Source: Spirochaetaceae bacterium
GTDB taxonomy: Bacteria > Myxococcota_A > UBA9160 > UBA4427
Length of the DNA stretch: 39,387 nucleotides
Reading direction: 5' to 3'
Assembly (NCBI GenBank): GCA_020632655.1
Contig: JACKFD010000023.1
Coordinates: 1-39,387 of the forward strand
This document shows, piece by piece, positions 23,879 through 31,303 of the stretch (the stretch's first letter is position 1; each line of letters begins with the position of its first letter). Both the position numbers and the translations under genes were made by a program. Under the pieces are notes generated by a model, which saw only the letters and a program-made list of their open reading frames with translations, ran no database searches and was not told the DNA's origin.

Positions 23879-24841
23879 TTGGAGGTCGCAATCTGGGGAG
23901 CGGGGGCCGTGGGGCTGGGGCTCGCCAGCGCCCTGGCTCGTCCGACCTCGCGCGTTCGCCTGCTCGTGCGCGACCCCGAGACCCGGCGCCGTCTCGCGGA
24001 CGAGGGCTTGCGGCGCTCGGGCCGCTTCGGTCGGATCGACGTGCCGCCCGACTGGCTCCGACTCGAGTCCGATGCGCGCGCGCTCGCGGACGGGCCGCCC
24101 GACTTCCTGCTCGTCTGCACGAAGGCCTTCCAGGGCCCGAGCGTCGCCGAGGCGCTCGCGCCGCTGGCCCCCGCGCTCGCCGCGACCTCCCTCGTCCTCT
24201 GCCAGAACGGCTGGGGCAACGAGGCACCCTTCCTCGCGTTCTGGCCCGGCGAGCGGCTCTACCACGCGCGCGTGATCACGGGCTTCCAACGCCGCGCGTC
24301 GAACGCGGTCGACGTGACGGCCCACGCGGCACCGATCGCCCTCGGCAGCCTGACCGGGGCGGACCCCGAGCATGTGGCTCCGCTCGCCGCGCGCATCACC
24401 GAGGGCGGCCTGCCGGCGGAGACGACCGTGGACATGCACGGCGTGCTCTGGGCCAAGATGCTCTACAACTGCGCGCTCAATCCGCTCGGCGCCCTCGCCG
24501 GCCGACGCTACGGCGAGCTCGCGGAGGATCCGCACACCCGCGCGCTGCTCGAAGCGGTGGTCGGCGAGATCTTCGCCGTGCTGGAGTCGGCGGAGGTTTG
24601 CGTGGCCTGGCCCGACGCGGCGGCCTGGCTCGAGACCTTCTACCGGGACCTGCTCCCGCCGACGGCGGCGCACGAGTCGTCGATGCTGCAGGACCTGCGG
24701 GCGGGGCGACGCACGGAGATCGAGGCCCTCTGCGGCGCCGTCGAACGGCTGGGTGCACGGCATGGCGTCGCAACGCCGACCGTCTCGGCGCTCGCCGCGC
24801 TCGTCCGGCAGGCCGAGCGGCGTCTCGAACGGGGCGCCTGA
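23879..24841 (+). CDS. 2-dehydropantoate 2-reductase family protein (ApbA/PanE-like)
   Basis: A 320-residue NADPH-dependent reductase of the ketopantoate reductase family. The N-terminal Rossmann motif is WGAGAVGLGLA (residues 6-16); LLVCTKAF near residue 80 is the family's conserved CTKA motif; LCQNGWGNE follows; the C-terminal helical domain carries the catalytic lysine in WAKMLYNCALNPLGAL (K193). The start is a TTG at 23879 with GGAGGG seven bases upstream. Ketopantoate reductases act in pantothenate and so CoA synthesis, but the family also covers other 2-ketoacid reductases, and no pan gene is next to it. The gene stands alone between the beta-helix gene and the minus-strand HAD gene. 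Confidence 0.85.
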   Translation: MEVAIWGAGAVGLGLASALARPTSRVRLLVRDPETRRRLADEGLRRSGRFGRIDVPPDWLRLESDARALADGPPDFLLVCTKAFQGPSVAEALAPLAPALAATSLVLCQNGWGNEAPFLAFWPGERLYHARVITGFQRRASNAVDVTAHAAPIALGSLTGADPEHVAPLAARITEGGLPAETTVDMHGVLWAKMLYNCALNPLGALAGRRYGELAEDPHTRALLEAVVGEIFAVLESAEVCVAWPDAAAWLETFYRDLLPPTAAHESSMLQDLRAGRRTEIEALCGAVERLGARHGVATPTVSALAALVRQAERRLERGA

Positions 24842-24901
24842 CGTCGGGCGGCTGGGCCCGCGTCCTCGTCCCGACGTCCACGGGGGCCGGCGAAGGCGGA
24901 C

Positions 24902-25543
24902 CTAGCGTCCTCGGCGCTCCTCGTTCCGTGCGAGCCAGCCCGCGACGTCGTCCCAGCCGCGACAACGCACCAGCCGCTCGCGCACCTCGCGCGGCAGCCG
25001 GTCGACCGCGCGATTCCAGGGTCGATCCATCAAGGCGACCGGGACGTCGAGCTGCTCGACCAGCCGCACCGCCGTGTCGAGGCTGTCCTCGACCGCGTAC
25101 TCGAAGCGCAAGCGCGGCAGCTCGTCGAAGCCGATCGCGGGCAGTCCATCCAGGTTCCAGCTCGGCCGGCCCCACTTGTCGAGGTGGTCGAGGGCGTCGT
25201 GATGGAGCCGATGACTCGCGAGCCAGCGGCGGGACGCGGCGTTCGTGATCGGGGGGCGCCCCGTCACGAGATGGACGTGATGCCCGCTCGCGGCCCATCG
25301 TCCCAGCACCTCACGGGCGCCGGGCGCGGGCTCGAGGGACTCGATCACGGGATCGGCGTGGGCGTGCTCCATGAAGCGCGCGATCTCGTCCGCGTCGAGT
25401 CCGAAGGACTTCTCGAGATCGAAGTGCAGCACCTCCTCGACCTCGACGCGGCGATCGTGCAGTTGCTCGAGCAGGTCGATCAGGCGCTCGATCGTCGAGG
25501 AGAGCACGTCGTCGATGTCGACGTAGATGCGCCGACCCCTCAC
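24902..25543 (-). CDS. HAD-family 5'-nucleotidase-like phosphatase
   Basis: A 213-residue HAD hydrolase. Motif I is VDIDDVLSS with nucleophile D9 and general acid D11; motif II is LVTGRPP near residue 96; a Lys (HLDKWGRP) near 123 fits motif III; YAVEDSLDTA near 148 supplies the motif IV acid. The layout resembles 5'(3')-deoxyribonucleotidases and 5' nucleotidase C-type proteins. The GTG start overlaps the pabB stop as GTGA, so it is translated right after PabB. A role in dephosphorylating a small phosphate ester is expected; a link to folate synthesis (for example dihydroneopterin phosphate removal, a step often lacking a known enzyme) is speculation from the coupling alone. Confidence 0.75.
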   Translation of the reverse strand: MRGRRIYVDIDDVLSSTIERLIDLLEQLHDRRVEVEEVLHFDLEKSFGLDADEIARFMEHAHADPVIESLEPAPGAREVLGRWAASGHHVHLVTGRPPITNAASRRWLASHRLHHDALDHLDKWGRPSWNLDGLPAIGFDELPRLRFEYAVEDSLDTAVRLVEQLDVPVALMDRPWNRAVDRLPREVRERLVRCRGWDDVAGWLARNEERRGR

Positions 25544-27183
25544 GTCTGCTCCGAGAGCGCCTCCTCGAGGGCGCTGAGCGGCGCGCGCGCCTTGTCGAGG
25601 GATTCGAGGTACTCGGCCTCGGGCGAGGAGTCCGCGACGATCCCGCCGCCGACGTGGAGATGGGCCCGACCCGCGCGATGGACGAAGGTGCGGATCACGA
25701 CCGAGAGGTCGAGCCCGCCGCGCAGGTCGAGGTAGCCGAGCGCGCCGGCGTAGACGCCGCGCCGGACGCTCTCGAGCTGCTCGAGCAGCTCCATCGCCGC
25801 CAGCTTCGGCGCCCCGGTCATCGAGCCGGGCGGAAAGTTCGCCCGCACGAGATCGAGCGCGTCGCGACCGGGGGCGAGGGTACCCGTCACGGTCGACACC
25901 ATCTGGAAGACCGCGGCATAGGGCTCGATCCGCATCAGCTCGGGCACCGCGATCGAGCCCGGCGCACAGACCCGGCCGAGGTCGTTGCGCACGAGGTCGA
26001 CGATCATCAGGTTCTCGGCGCGATCCTTCTCGCTCTTCGCGAGCGCGCGGGCGAGCGCCGCATCCGAGACCTCGTCGTCTCCCCGCGGCCGCGTCCCCTT
26101 GATCGGCCGACTCTCGACCCGCCGCGACTCGTCGAGCCGCAGGAAGCGCTCGGGCGAGCTCGACAGGATGGCTGCATCACCGATCCGCAGGAACGCGCCG
26201 AAGGGCGCCGGGTTCCGCCGGCGCAGCGATCGGTAGAGCGTCCAGGGATCGACATCCGCTTCGGCGCGAAGGCGCTGGCTGTAGTTCGCCTGGTAGACGT
26301 TGCCGGCGCCGATCTCCTGCAGGATCGCGTCGACGGCCTTCGCGTAGCCGGCCGCATCCGTCGTCGACTCGATCGCGTTCGCGATCCGCGAGCGATGCGC
26401 CCGACCCGCTTGCCGACCTCGTGTGTCCGCCGAAGACCCCGCGGCCAGGATCGACTCGACGCGCGCCGCCAGGACATCGACCGCCCGGCGCGAGCGCGAG
26501 ACCGCCGTCGCGCGAGCCGCCCGACCGTTCGCGTCCCGCGCATCCCCGAAGCCGAGTCCGACGACCCAGAGGCGCTCGGCGGCGTGGTCGTAGGCGAGCA
26601 CCCGATCGACGAAGGCCAGCGCGAGATCCGGCAGGCCGAGCTCGTCGCGGTTGCCGAAGCGGACCCGGGGCAGCGTCGCCGCCGCCAGCTCGTACCCGAA
26701 GTAGCCGACCGCGCCGCCCAGGAAGGGCAGCTCGAGCCCGGCGGACAGCCCCGACACCTCGTGCCAGCGCGGGTTGCCCGATCCCGCGCTCGTGCGCGTC
26801 GAGTAGACGAGCGAGTCCGTCCGCGGCAGCAGCGCCCGCACACACTCGAAGGGGTCGCTCTCGACGCGATGGAAGCCCGGGGCGAGGCCGGGGCGGATGG
26901 CACGCCGGACGTCGATCTCGATCTCGGCCGCCGCGCACTCGGCGCGGCCGCGTTCGCGAAGCCCCCCGCGCGGCGGCTCACGCCGGGCAACCCGGGCGCG
27001 CAGCCAGAGGTAGGGGTCGATGCCGGCGAAGGAGTGGCGCCCGAGACGGCCCTCCGCGAGGGCGCTGTCGAGCCACCAGAAACCGGGATCGGCCTGCAGG
27101 CCGTCGACGACGCGCAGCCAATCCGACGCCTTCGTCCGGCGATCGAGCGCCGCGAGGGCGATTCGTTCAGCGGGATGGAACAT
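25540..27183 (-). CDS. pabB: Aminodeoxychorismate synthase component I
   Basis: A 547-residue chorismate-binding enzyme of the TrpE/PabB family. The active-site string is PIKGTRPRG with K362; PIKGT with Lys is the PabB signature, where anthranilate synthase has PIAGT. Further conserved blocks are GNVYQANYSQRL near 295, LSSSPERFL, SEKDRAENLMIVDLVRNDLGRV, PPGSMTGAPK and GYLDLRGGLDLSVVIRT near the end. It makes 4-amino-4-deoxychorismate with a glutamine amidotransferase partner that is not in this window. The C-terminus lacks a PabC fusion. The start at 27183 has GGAGATCCCG upstream. It is followed with a 4-base overlap by the HAD gene, and faces the DHH gene across a shared promoter region. Confidence 0.9.
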   Translation of the reverse strand: MFHPAERIALAALDRRTKASDWLRVVDGLQADPGFWWLDSALAEGRLGRHSFAGIDPYLWLRARVARREPPRGGLRERGRAECAAAEIEIDVRRAIRPGLAPGFHRVESDPFECVRALLPRTDSLVYSTRTSAGSGNPRWHEVSGLSAGLELPFLGGAVGYFGYELAAATLPRVRFGNRDELGLPDLALAFVDRVLAYDHAAERLWVVGLGFGDARDANGRAARATAVSRSRRAVDVLAARVESILAAGSSADTRGRQAGRAHRSRIANAIESTTDAAGYAKAVDAILQEIGAGNVYQANYSQRLRAEADVDPWTLYRSLRRRNPAPFGAFLRIGDAAILSSSPERFLRLDESRRVESRPIKGTRPRGDDEVSDAALARALAKSEKDRAENLMIVDLVRNDLGRVCAPGSIAVPELMRIEPYAAVFQMVSTVTGTLAPGRDALDLVRANFPPGSMTGAPKLAAMELLEQLESVRRGVYAGALGYLDLRGGLDLSVVIRTFVHRAGRAHLHVGGGIVADSSPEAEYLESLDKARAPLSALEEALSEQT

Positions 27184-27243
27184 CGGGATCTCCGGGAGGG
27201 CGGAGCCTACCCCACAGCCGGACGCGTGTCCCAGACAATGCGC

Positions 27244-27265
27244 CGCGTGCGATTTCCGGCACGCG
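27244..27265. promoter_or_regulatory. Interrupted inverted repeat in divergent promoter region
   Basis: CGCGTGC and GCACGCG are perfect 7-base arms around an 8-base centre. The repeat covers a TTTCCG (27253-27258) that sits 16 bases before TAGACT (27275-27280), a plausible promoter for the plus-strand DHH gene. This is where an operator would be expected. Confidence 0.35.
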
Positions 27266-27418
27266 CGCCGTCGCTAGACTCCCGGGTCCCCACTCACTCG
27301 AGGCGTCCAGGATCGACGCCGATCGAGCGATGCGGTCCGACGCGAGCCCCTCGCGAGCGTGACCGCAGCGTCGTTCGGGCCGGTTTCCAAGCCCGCCCGA
27401 GAGGATTCGAGAAGCGAC

Positions 27419-28273
27419 TTGAAGCGATTCTGTCTCTATCACGCCGGCTGCCCGGACGGCTTCGGCGCCGCCTGGGCCGTCCATCGCGCCTGGGGCGAGA
27501 CGGGCCGCTACGTCGCGCGCGGCCACGAGGATCGCGTGGACCTCGAGGCCTGCGACGGTGCCCTCGTCACCTTCGTCGACATCGCCCCGGCCCGCGACGA
27601 GCTCGAGCAGCTCGCCGAGGTCGCCGCCCAGGTCGTCGTCCTCGATCATCACGTCACCGCGCGCGACCGCCTCGCGAGCGACCACGGCCTCGTGAACGCG
27701 CTCGAGGGTGACGGGCACGTGCTGCACTTCGATCTGCGGCACTCGGGCTCCGTGCTCGCCTGGCACTACTTCCATCCCGACGACGACGTGCCCGACCTGC
27801 TCCGCTACGTCGAGGACCAGGACCTCTGGAACTGGGCCCTGCCGTCCTCCGACGCGATCAATGCGGCGATCGCGTCGTATCCGATGGAGTTCGACGTATG
27901 GGATCGCCTGGCGAGCGAGCCGATCGACGAGCTCTCGCGCCAGGGCGAGCCCATCCTGCGCGCGAACCGGATGGAGGTCGCGCGACGCATCGAGCACGCG
28001 CGGCCCGTCGCCCTCGGCACCGAGCGCATCGAGGCGGTCAACGCCTCCGGAAATCGCAGCCGGATCGGCCACGCCCTCGCCGAGCGCGCACGCTATGGCC
28101 CGGCCTGGGGACTCGTCTACCGCGTCGAGGGCACCGACGTCTTCGCGACGCTCTACTCGATCGGAGAGCTCGACGTCTCCGCAGTCGCCCTGCGCTACGG
28201 CGGCGGGGGACACAGGAATGCGGCGGGCTTCCGGATCCCGCTGGCGCGCTGGCTCGACGAGTTCGTTCTGTAG
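27419..28273 (+). CDS. DHH-family phosphoesterase with DHHA1 domain
   Basis: A 284-residue DHH phosphoesterase. The N-terminus reads KRFCLYHAGCPDGFGAAWAV, the entry motif with the Asp and Gly of the first metal site; VDIAPAR and VVLDHHVT (the DHH motif) follow, and the C-terminal DHHA1 signature is GGGGHRNAAGF. Such proteins cleave phosphodiester bonds in short oligonucleotides, cyclic dinucleotides or pAp. This branch opens with the YHAGCPDG form and its substrate is not known to me. The TTG at 27419 is preferred because homology begins at once; a GTG at 27359 would add 20 uncharacteristic residues. Divergent from pabB, convergent with the LLM gene at 28314. Confidence 0.85.
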   Translation: MKRFCLYHAGCPDGFGAAWAVHRAWGETGRYVARGHEDRVDLEACDGALVTFVDIAPARDELEQLAEVAAQVVVLDHHVTARDRLASDHGLVNALEGDGHVLHFDLRHSGSVLAWHYFHPDDDVPDLLRYVEDQDLWNWALPSSDAINAAIASYPMEFDVWDRLASEPIDELSRQGEPILRANRMEVARRIEHARPVALGTERIEAVNASGNRSRIGHALAERARYGPAWGLVYRVEGTDVFATLYSIGELDVSAVALRYGGGGHRNAAGFRIPLARWLDEFVL

Positions 28274-28313
28274 GACGCGACTCGGCTGCGGGCGGGCCGA
28301 CGCGCGGATCGCC

Positions 28314-29354
28314 TCAGTCCCGGAACGCGGGAATCACCTCGCGACCGAAGAGCCGGATCATCTCCGCCTGCTCCTCGAAGGCGCCGAGGGTCGAGTACTC
28401 GTCCTCGCGCGCGGGCATGCCGGCGCCGAAGGCGGCATGGACGTGGTCGCAGCCGGTCTCGCGCCGATAGCGCTCGATCTGACCGATCACGTCCTCGGGC
28501 GTGCCGAAGAGCAACCGATCCGCCGCGATCGCCTCCGGCGGGATCGACTCGCCCGCGTCGAGCCGCGCGAAGAGCGCCTTCTCCTCGGGATCCTCCGCCG
28601 ACTCGCGCCAATGCACGAGCAGCCCCTCCATGTAGCGCGGGAGGATCTCGTCCATCACCTTGCGGCGATCGGTCCCGATCCAGGTGAAGCGCCGCAGGAT
28701 CCAGTCGTCGCGTCGACCGAGCCGCGTCGTCTCCGCCCGGTAGACCTCGAGACATCGCTTCGCCCTCGACAACGACTGCACGGGCCCGCAGAGCCACGCG
28801 TCCCCGAGCCGCGCCGCCCGCCGGACCGCCGCGTCGACCACGCCCGCGACCCAGAGCGGCGGGTGCGGATCCTGCACGGGCCGCGGATGCACGGTCAGCT
28901 CGGGGAAGCGCCAGAAGCGCCCGTCGAAGGCGGTCTGCTCCCGCGTCCAGACCCGTCGCAGGATCTCGAGCGCCTCCTCCATGCGCGCGCCGCGGTCGGC
29001 GAAGGTCGAGCCCATGACCTCGTACTCGAGGGGCCACCAGCCGGAGCCCACGCCGAGGGAGATCCGACCGCCCGAGAGCTGGTCGATCGTCGCCACCTGC
29101 TCGGCGACGCGGACGGGATGATGGACCGGCAGCAGGAAGATGCCCGTTCCCACGCGCAGCGTCGTCGTTCGCACGGCGACCGCCGCCATGAAGGTGAGCG
29201 GATCGCTCTGATTGCCGGGCATGAAGTGGTGGTGGCCGATCGTCGCCGTGTCGAAGCCCGCCTCCTCGGCGATCCGCGCGAGCTCGAAGGTCTCCTGGTA
29301 GGGATCCGCGAGTTCCGGGCGGCGCAGGGTCGGGAGCGAGAGCGAGAAGCGCAT
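28314..29354 (-). CDS. LLM-class flavin-dependent oxidoreductase
   Basis: A 346-residue luciferase-like TIM barrel. The start MRFSLSLP at 29354 has AAGGAA six bases upstream. Typical blocks are TATIGHHHFMPGNQSDPLTF, LRVGTGIFLLPVHHPVRVAEQ, RISLGVGSGWWPLEYEVMG and PLWVAGVVDAAVRRAARLGDAW. Members are FMN- or F420-dependent alkane, nitrile or aldehyde monooxygenases or F420-dependent dehydrogenases. The cofactor cannot be told from sequence by eye. The TIM-barrel isomerase gene ends 43 bases upstream on the same strand, so they may form an operon. The sequence is not closely similar to the second LLM protein at 32820-33698. Confidence 0.9.
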   Translation of the reverse strand: MRFSLSLPTLRRPELADPYQETFELARIAEEAGFDTATIGHHHFMPGNQSDPLTFMAAVAVRTTTLRVGTGIFLLPVHHPVRVAEQVATIDQLSGGRISLGVGSGWWPLEYEVMGSTFADRGARMEEALEILRRVWTREQTAFDGRFWRFPELTVHPRPVQDPHPPLWVAGVVDAAVRRAARLGDAWLCGPVQSLSRAKRCLEVYRAETTRLGRRDDWILRRFTWIGTDRRKVMDEILPRYMEGLLVHWRESAEDPEEKALFARLDAGESIPPEAIAADRLLFGTPEDVIGQIERYRRETGCDHVHAAFGAGMPAREDEYSTLGAFEEQAEMIRLFGREVIPAFRD

Positions 29355-29397
29355 GCGGGATTCCTTCGTGCGGCGGCCGATCCCGGCGGAACGGCCG

Positions 29398-30207
29398 TCA
29401 GGGCCAGTAGCGACGGCAGCTCGAGTGGACACGCGCCGCGAATTCGTCGAGGTCCATGTCGCGCATCGACTCCGACAGGATCTCGCAGCTGACCGGCGCC
29501 GTGTAGCCTTTCGCGCGCACGCGATCGACGAAGCGCTCGAGCTCGAAGCAGCCCTCCCCCGGCATCGCGCGGCGGGAGACGGTCTCCTCGACGAGGTCCT
29601 CGCTCGCGAGAGGCGGATGATCGTCGAACTGCACGTAGGCGATCTCCGCGAGCGGCAACGCCTCGAGCTCGCCCCAGCCGTCGCCGCTGTGCGTGAAGTG
29701 CCAGACGTCGAGGCAGATCCCGGCGCCCTCGAGGTCGAGTCGCCGCAGCAGCGCGCGCGTCGAGGCGAGGCTCCGTACCTCCGGCAGCCAGGGCAGCCAC
29801 TCGATCGCGAGCCGCGAGCCGAGCTCGAGAAAGGCCTCGCCCTCCCGTCGCAAGACGTCCAGGACCTCGTCCGTCACGCGACCGGTCACGTTCGTCTGGA
29901 CGAAGCTCGGACGCAGCTGCGCTGCCACCCGCAGCAGCGCGTCGGCGTCGGCGCGGGCGGCCGCCGGATCGTCGCCGACGATCCAGGTCGGCAGCTCGAA
30001 GGTCCGCAGCCCGGCCGCCTCGATCGTGCGCGCCAGGTCCTCGACCGTCCCGCCCCGCTCGACGTGGCGGACGATCGAGAAGTGGTCGGGGCCCACGGAG
30101 CCGAAGCCCGCGCTTGCTGCCGCGCGGATCTGCCCCGGCAGATCCGGATCCCCTTCCGGTCGGAACCACGCCGACCGGTTCATCGTGTTGAAGCAGAGCT
30201 CGAACAA
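29398..30207 (-). CDS. Sugar phosphate isomerase/epimerase-like TIM-barrel protein
   Basis: A 269-residue protein of the AP endonuclease 2/xylose isomerase-like TIM-barrel family. Metal-binding type positions are seen in IEWLPWLPEV (Glu near 135), ICLDVWHFTHSGDG (Asp and His near 165) and YVQFDDHPPL, with the final Glu in VSCEILSES. These proteins isomerise or epimerise sugars, inositols or hydroxy acids, or act as dehydroshikimate dehydratase-like enzymes. The TTG at 30207 is used as start; GGGGGG lies just upstream and TATGGT at 30243-30238 (minus) is a possible -10. An ATG eight codons later is the alternative. Divergent from the SDR at 30312. Confidence 0.8.
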   Translation of the reverse strand: MFELCFNTMNRSAWFRPEGDPDLPGQIRAAASAGFGSVGPDHFSIVRHVERGGTVEDLARTIEAAGLRTFELPTWIVGDDPAAARADADALLRVAAQLRPSFVQTNVTGRVTDEVLDVLRREGEAFLELGSRLAIEWLPWLPEVRSLASTRALLRRLDLEGAGICLDVWHFTHSGDGWGELEALPLAEIAYVQFDDHPPLASEDLVEETVSRRAMPGEGCFELERFVDRVRAKGYTAPVSCEILSESMRDMDLDEFAARVHSSCRRYWP

Positions 30208-30311
30208 GCGGCCCCCCGAATCTCGATGTCCCTGCCGACCATAGTGCGAGCCATCGGATCTGGCCTATCTATCTGCGTCCGGAGAGATCGAGTCGACGAG
30301 GGAGAAGCACG

Positions 30312-31106
30312 ATGGACCTCCAGATCGCTGGACGGGTGGCGCTCGTCTCGGGCGGGAGCCGCGGACTCGGACGGGCAAGCGCCCTGCGCCTCGCGCAGGA
30401 GGGCGTCTGCGTCGTGATCGCCGCTCGCAGTCAGCCTGCGATCGACGAGACCGTCGCCACGATCGTCTCGGCCGGAGGCCGCGCCGTCGGCGTCGCGGCC
30501 GACATGACGACCGCCGAGGGGGTCGCAGCCGCGAACGAGGCGGCGAACCGGACCTTCGGGCCTCCGGACATCGCGATCGCGAACGTGCACTCGCCACCCG
30601 ACGGCGACTTCTTCGAGGTCGACGAGCCACGCTTCCACGATGCCTTCCAGAGGCTCACCGTCAGCATCGCCCTGCTCGCCCGCGCCGTCGTCCCCGCGAT
30701 GCGTACGCGTCGCTGGGGTCGCATCGTGAACATCGCCTCGGGGTCCGCGAAGGAGCCACCCCGGGAGCTGCGCCACGTCCTCGGCAATACCGCGCGCGCC
30801 TCGGGCATCACCCTCTGCAAGTCCCTCGCGAACGAGCTCGGACCCGACGGCATCACGGTCAACTCGATCGGAACGGGGCTCTTCCGCACGGGATTCATGG
30901 AGGACTACTTCGATCGCCTGGCCGACGAGCACGCGACCACACGGGAGCGGGCGGTCGAGGCCTGGTGCGAGTCGCTGCCGATGCGTCGCCCCGGACGACC
31001 CGAAGAGATGGCGGGACTCTGCGCCTTCCTCTGCTCGGAGTGGGCCGGGTACCTGACGGGGCAGCTCATCACGCACGACGGTGGCTTCGGGCGATCCGCG
31101 TTCTAG
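30312..31106 (+). CDS. Short-chain dehydrogenase/reductase with atypical active site
   Basis: A 264-residue classical SDR fold. The cofactor loop is GGSRGLG (residues 14-20). The Ser region is NIASGSAKEPP (S143/S145). The usual YxxxK does not appear: aligning the KSLANELGPDGITVN block to FabG places Gly158 at Tyr and Arg162 at Lys. A branch of SDRs with SNAVR-type sequence at this point is known, with unclear chemistry. The C-terminus TGQLITHDGG is typical. The start follows GAGGGAGAAG. After the stop, a large inverted repeat lies at 31120-31208. Function as an oxidoreductase is likely but not certain, given the replaced residues. Confidence 0.85.
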   Translation: MDLQIAGRVALVSGGSRGLGRASALRLAQEGVCVVIAARSQPAIDETVATIVSAGGRAVGVAADMTTAEGVAAANEAANRTFGPPDIAIANVHSPPDGDFFEVDEPRFHDAFQRLTVSIALLARAVVPAMRTRRWGRIVNIASGSAKEPPRELRHVLGNTARASGITLCKSLANELGPDGITVNSIGTGLFRTGFMEDYFDRLADEHATTRERAVEAWCESLPMRRPGRPEEMAGLCAFLCSEWAGYLTGQLITHDGGFGRSAF

Positions 31107-31119
31107 GCGGGGCTGTGAC

Positions 31120-31208
31120 GCCCGGCGCGCCCTCCGGACGTCCGTGCGAAGAGGACTCGAGGAGCGGACCGGTGCGTCGAAGCGTCCGACCGGAGGGCGG
31201 GGCCGGGC
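31120..31208. repeat. Long-armed imperfect inverted repeat after the SDR gene, possible terminator
   Basis: Arms at 31120-31137 and 31190-31208 pair over about 16 of 18-19 positions (GCCCGGC..GCCCTCCGG against CCGGAGGGC..GCCGGGC) with a 52-base loop. It starts 13 bases after the SDR stop and ends 26 bases before TAGCGT, a possible -10 for the amidohydrolase. No U-tract, so termination is uncertain. Confidence 0.4.
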
Positions 31209-31293
31209 ATCTCCGCGGCCCTTCGCCCGCCTGCTAGCGTCTCCGACGCGCCGGCAGTCGCGTCGGAGACGCCCTTCGACCCGATGCCGTGTC

Positions 31294-31298
31294 GGAGG
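31294..31298 (+). promoter_or_regulatory. Ribosome binding site deciding the start at 31304
   Basis: GGAGG lies five bases before ATG 31304. This favours the ATG over the GTG at 31289, which has no such site. Confidence 0.7.
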
Positions 31299-31303
31299 CG
31301 ACC

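Noticed and set aside
25654..27711. 685-codon plus-strand frame opposite pabB
   Set aside because: Crosses pabB and its promoter into the DHH gene in another frame; no recognisable motif.
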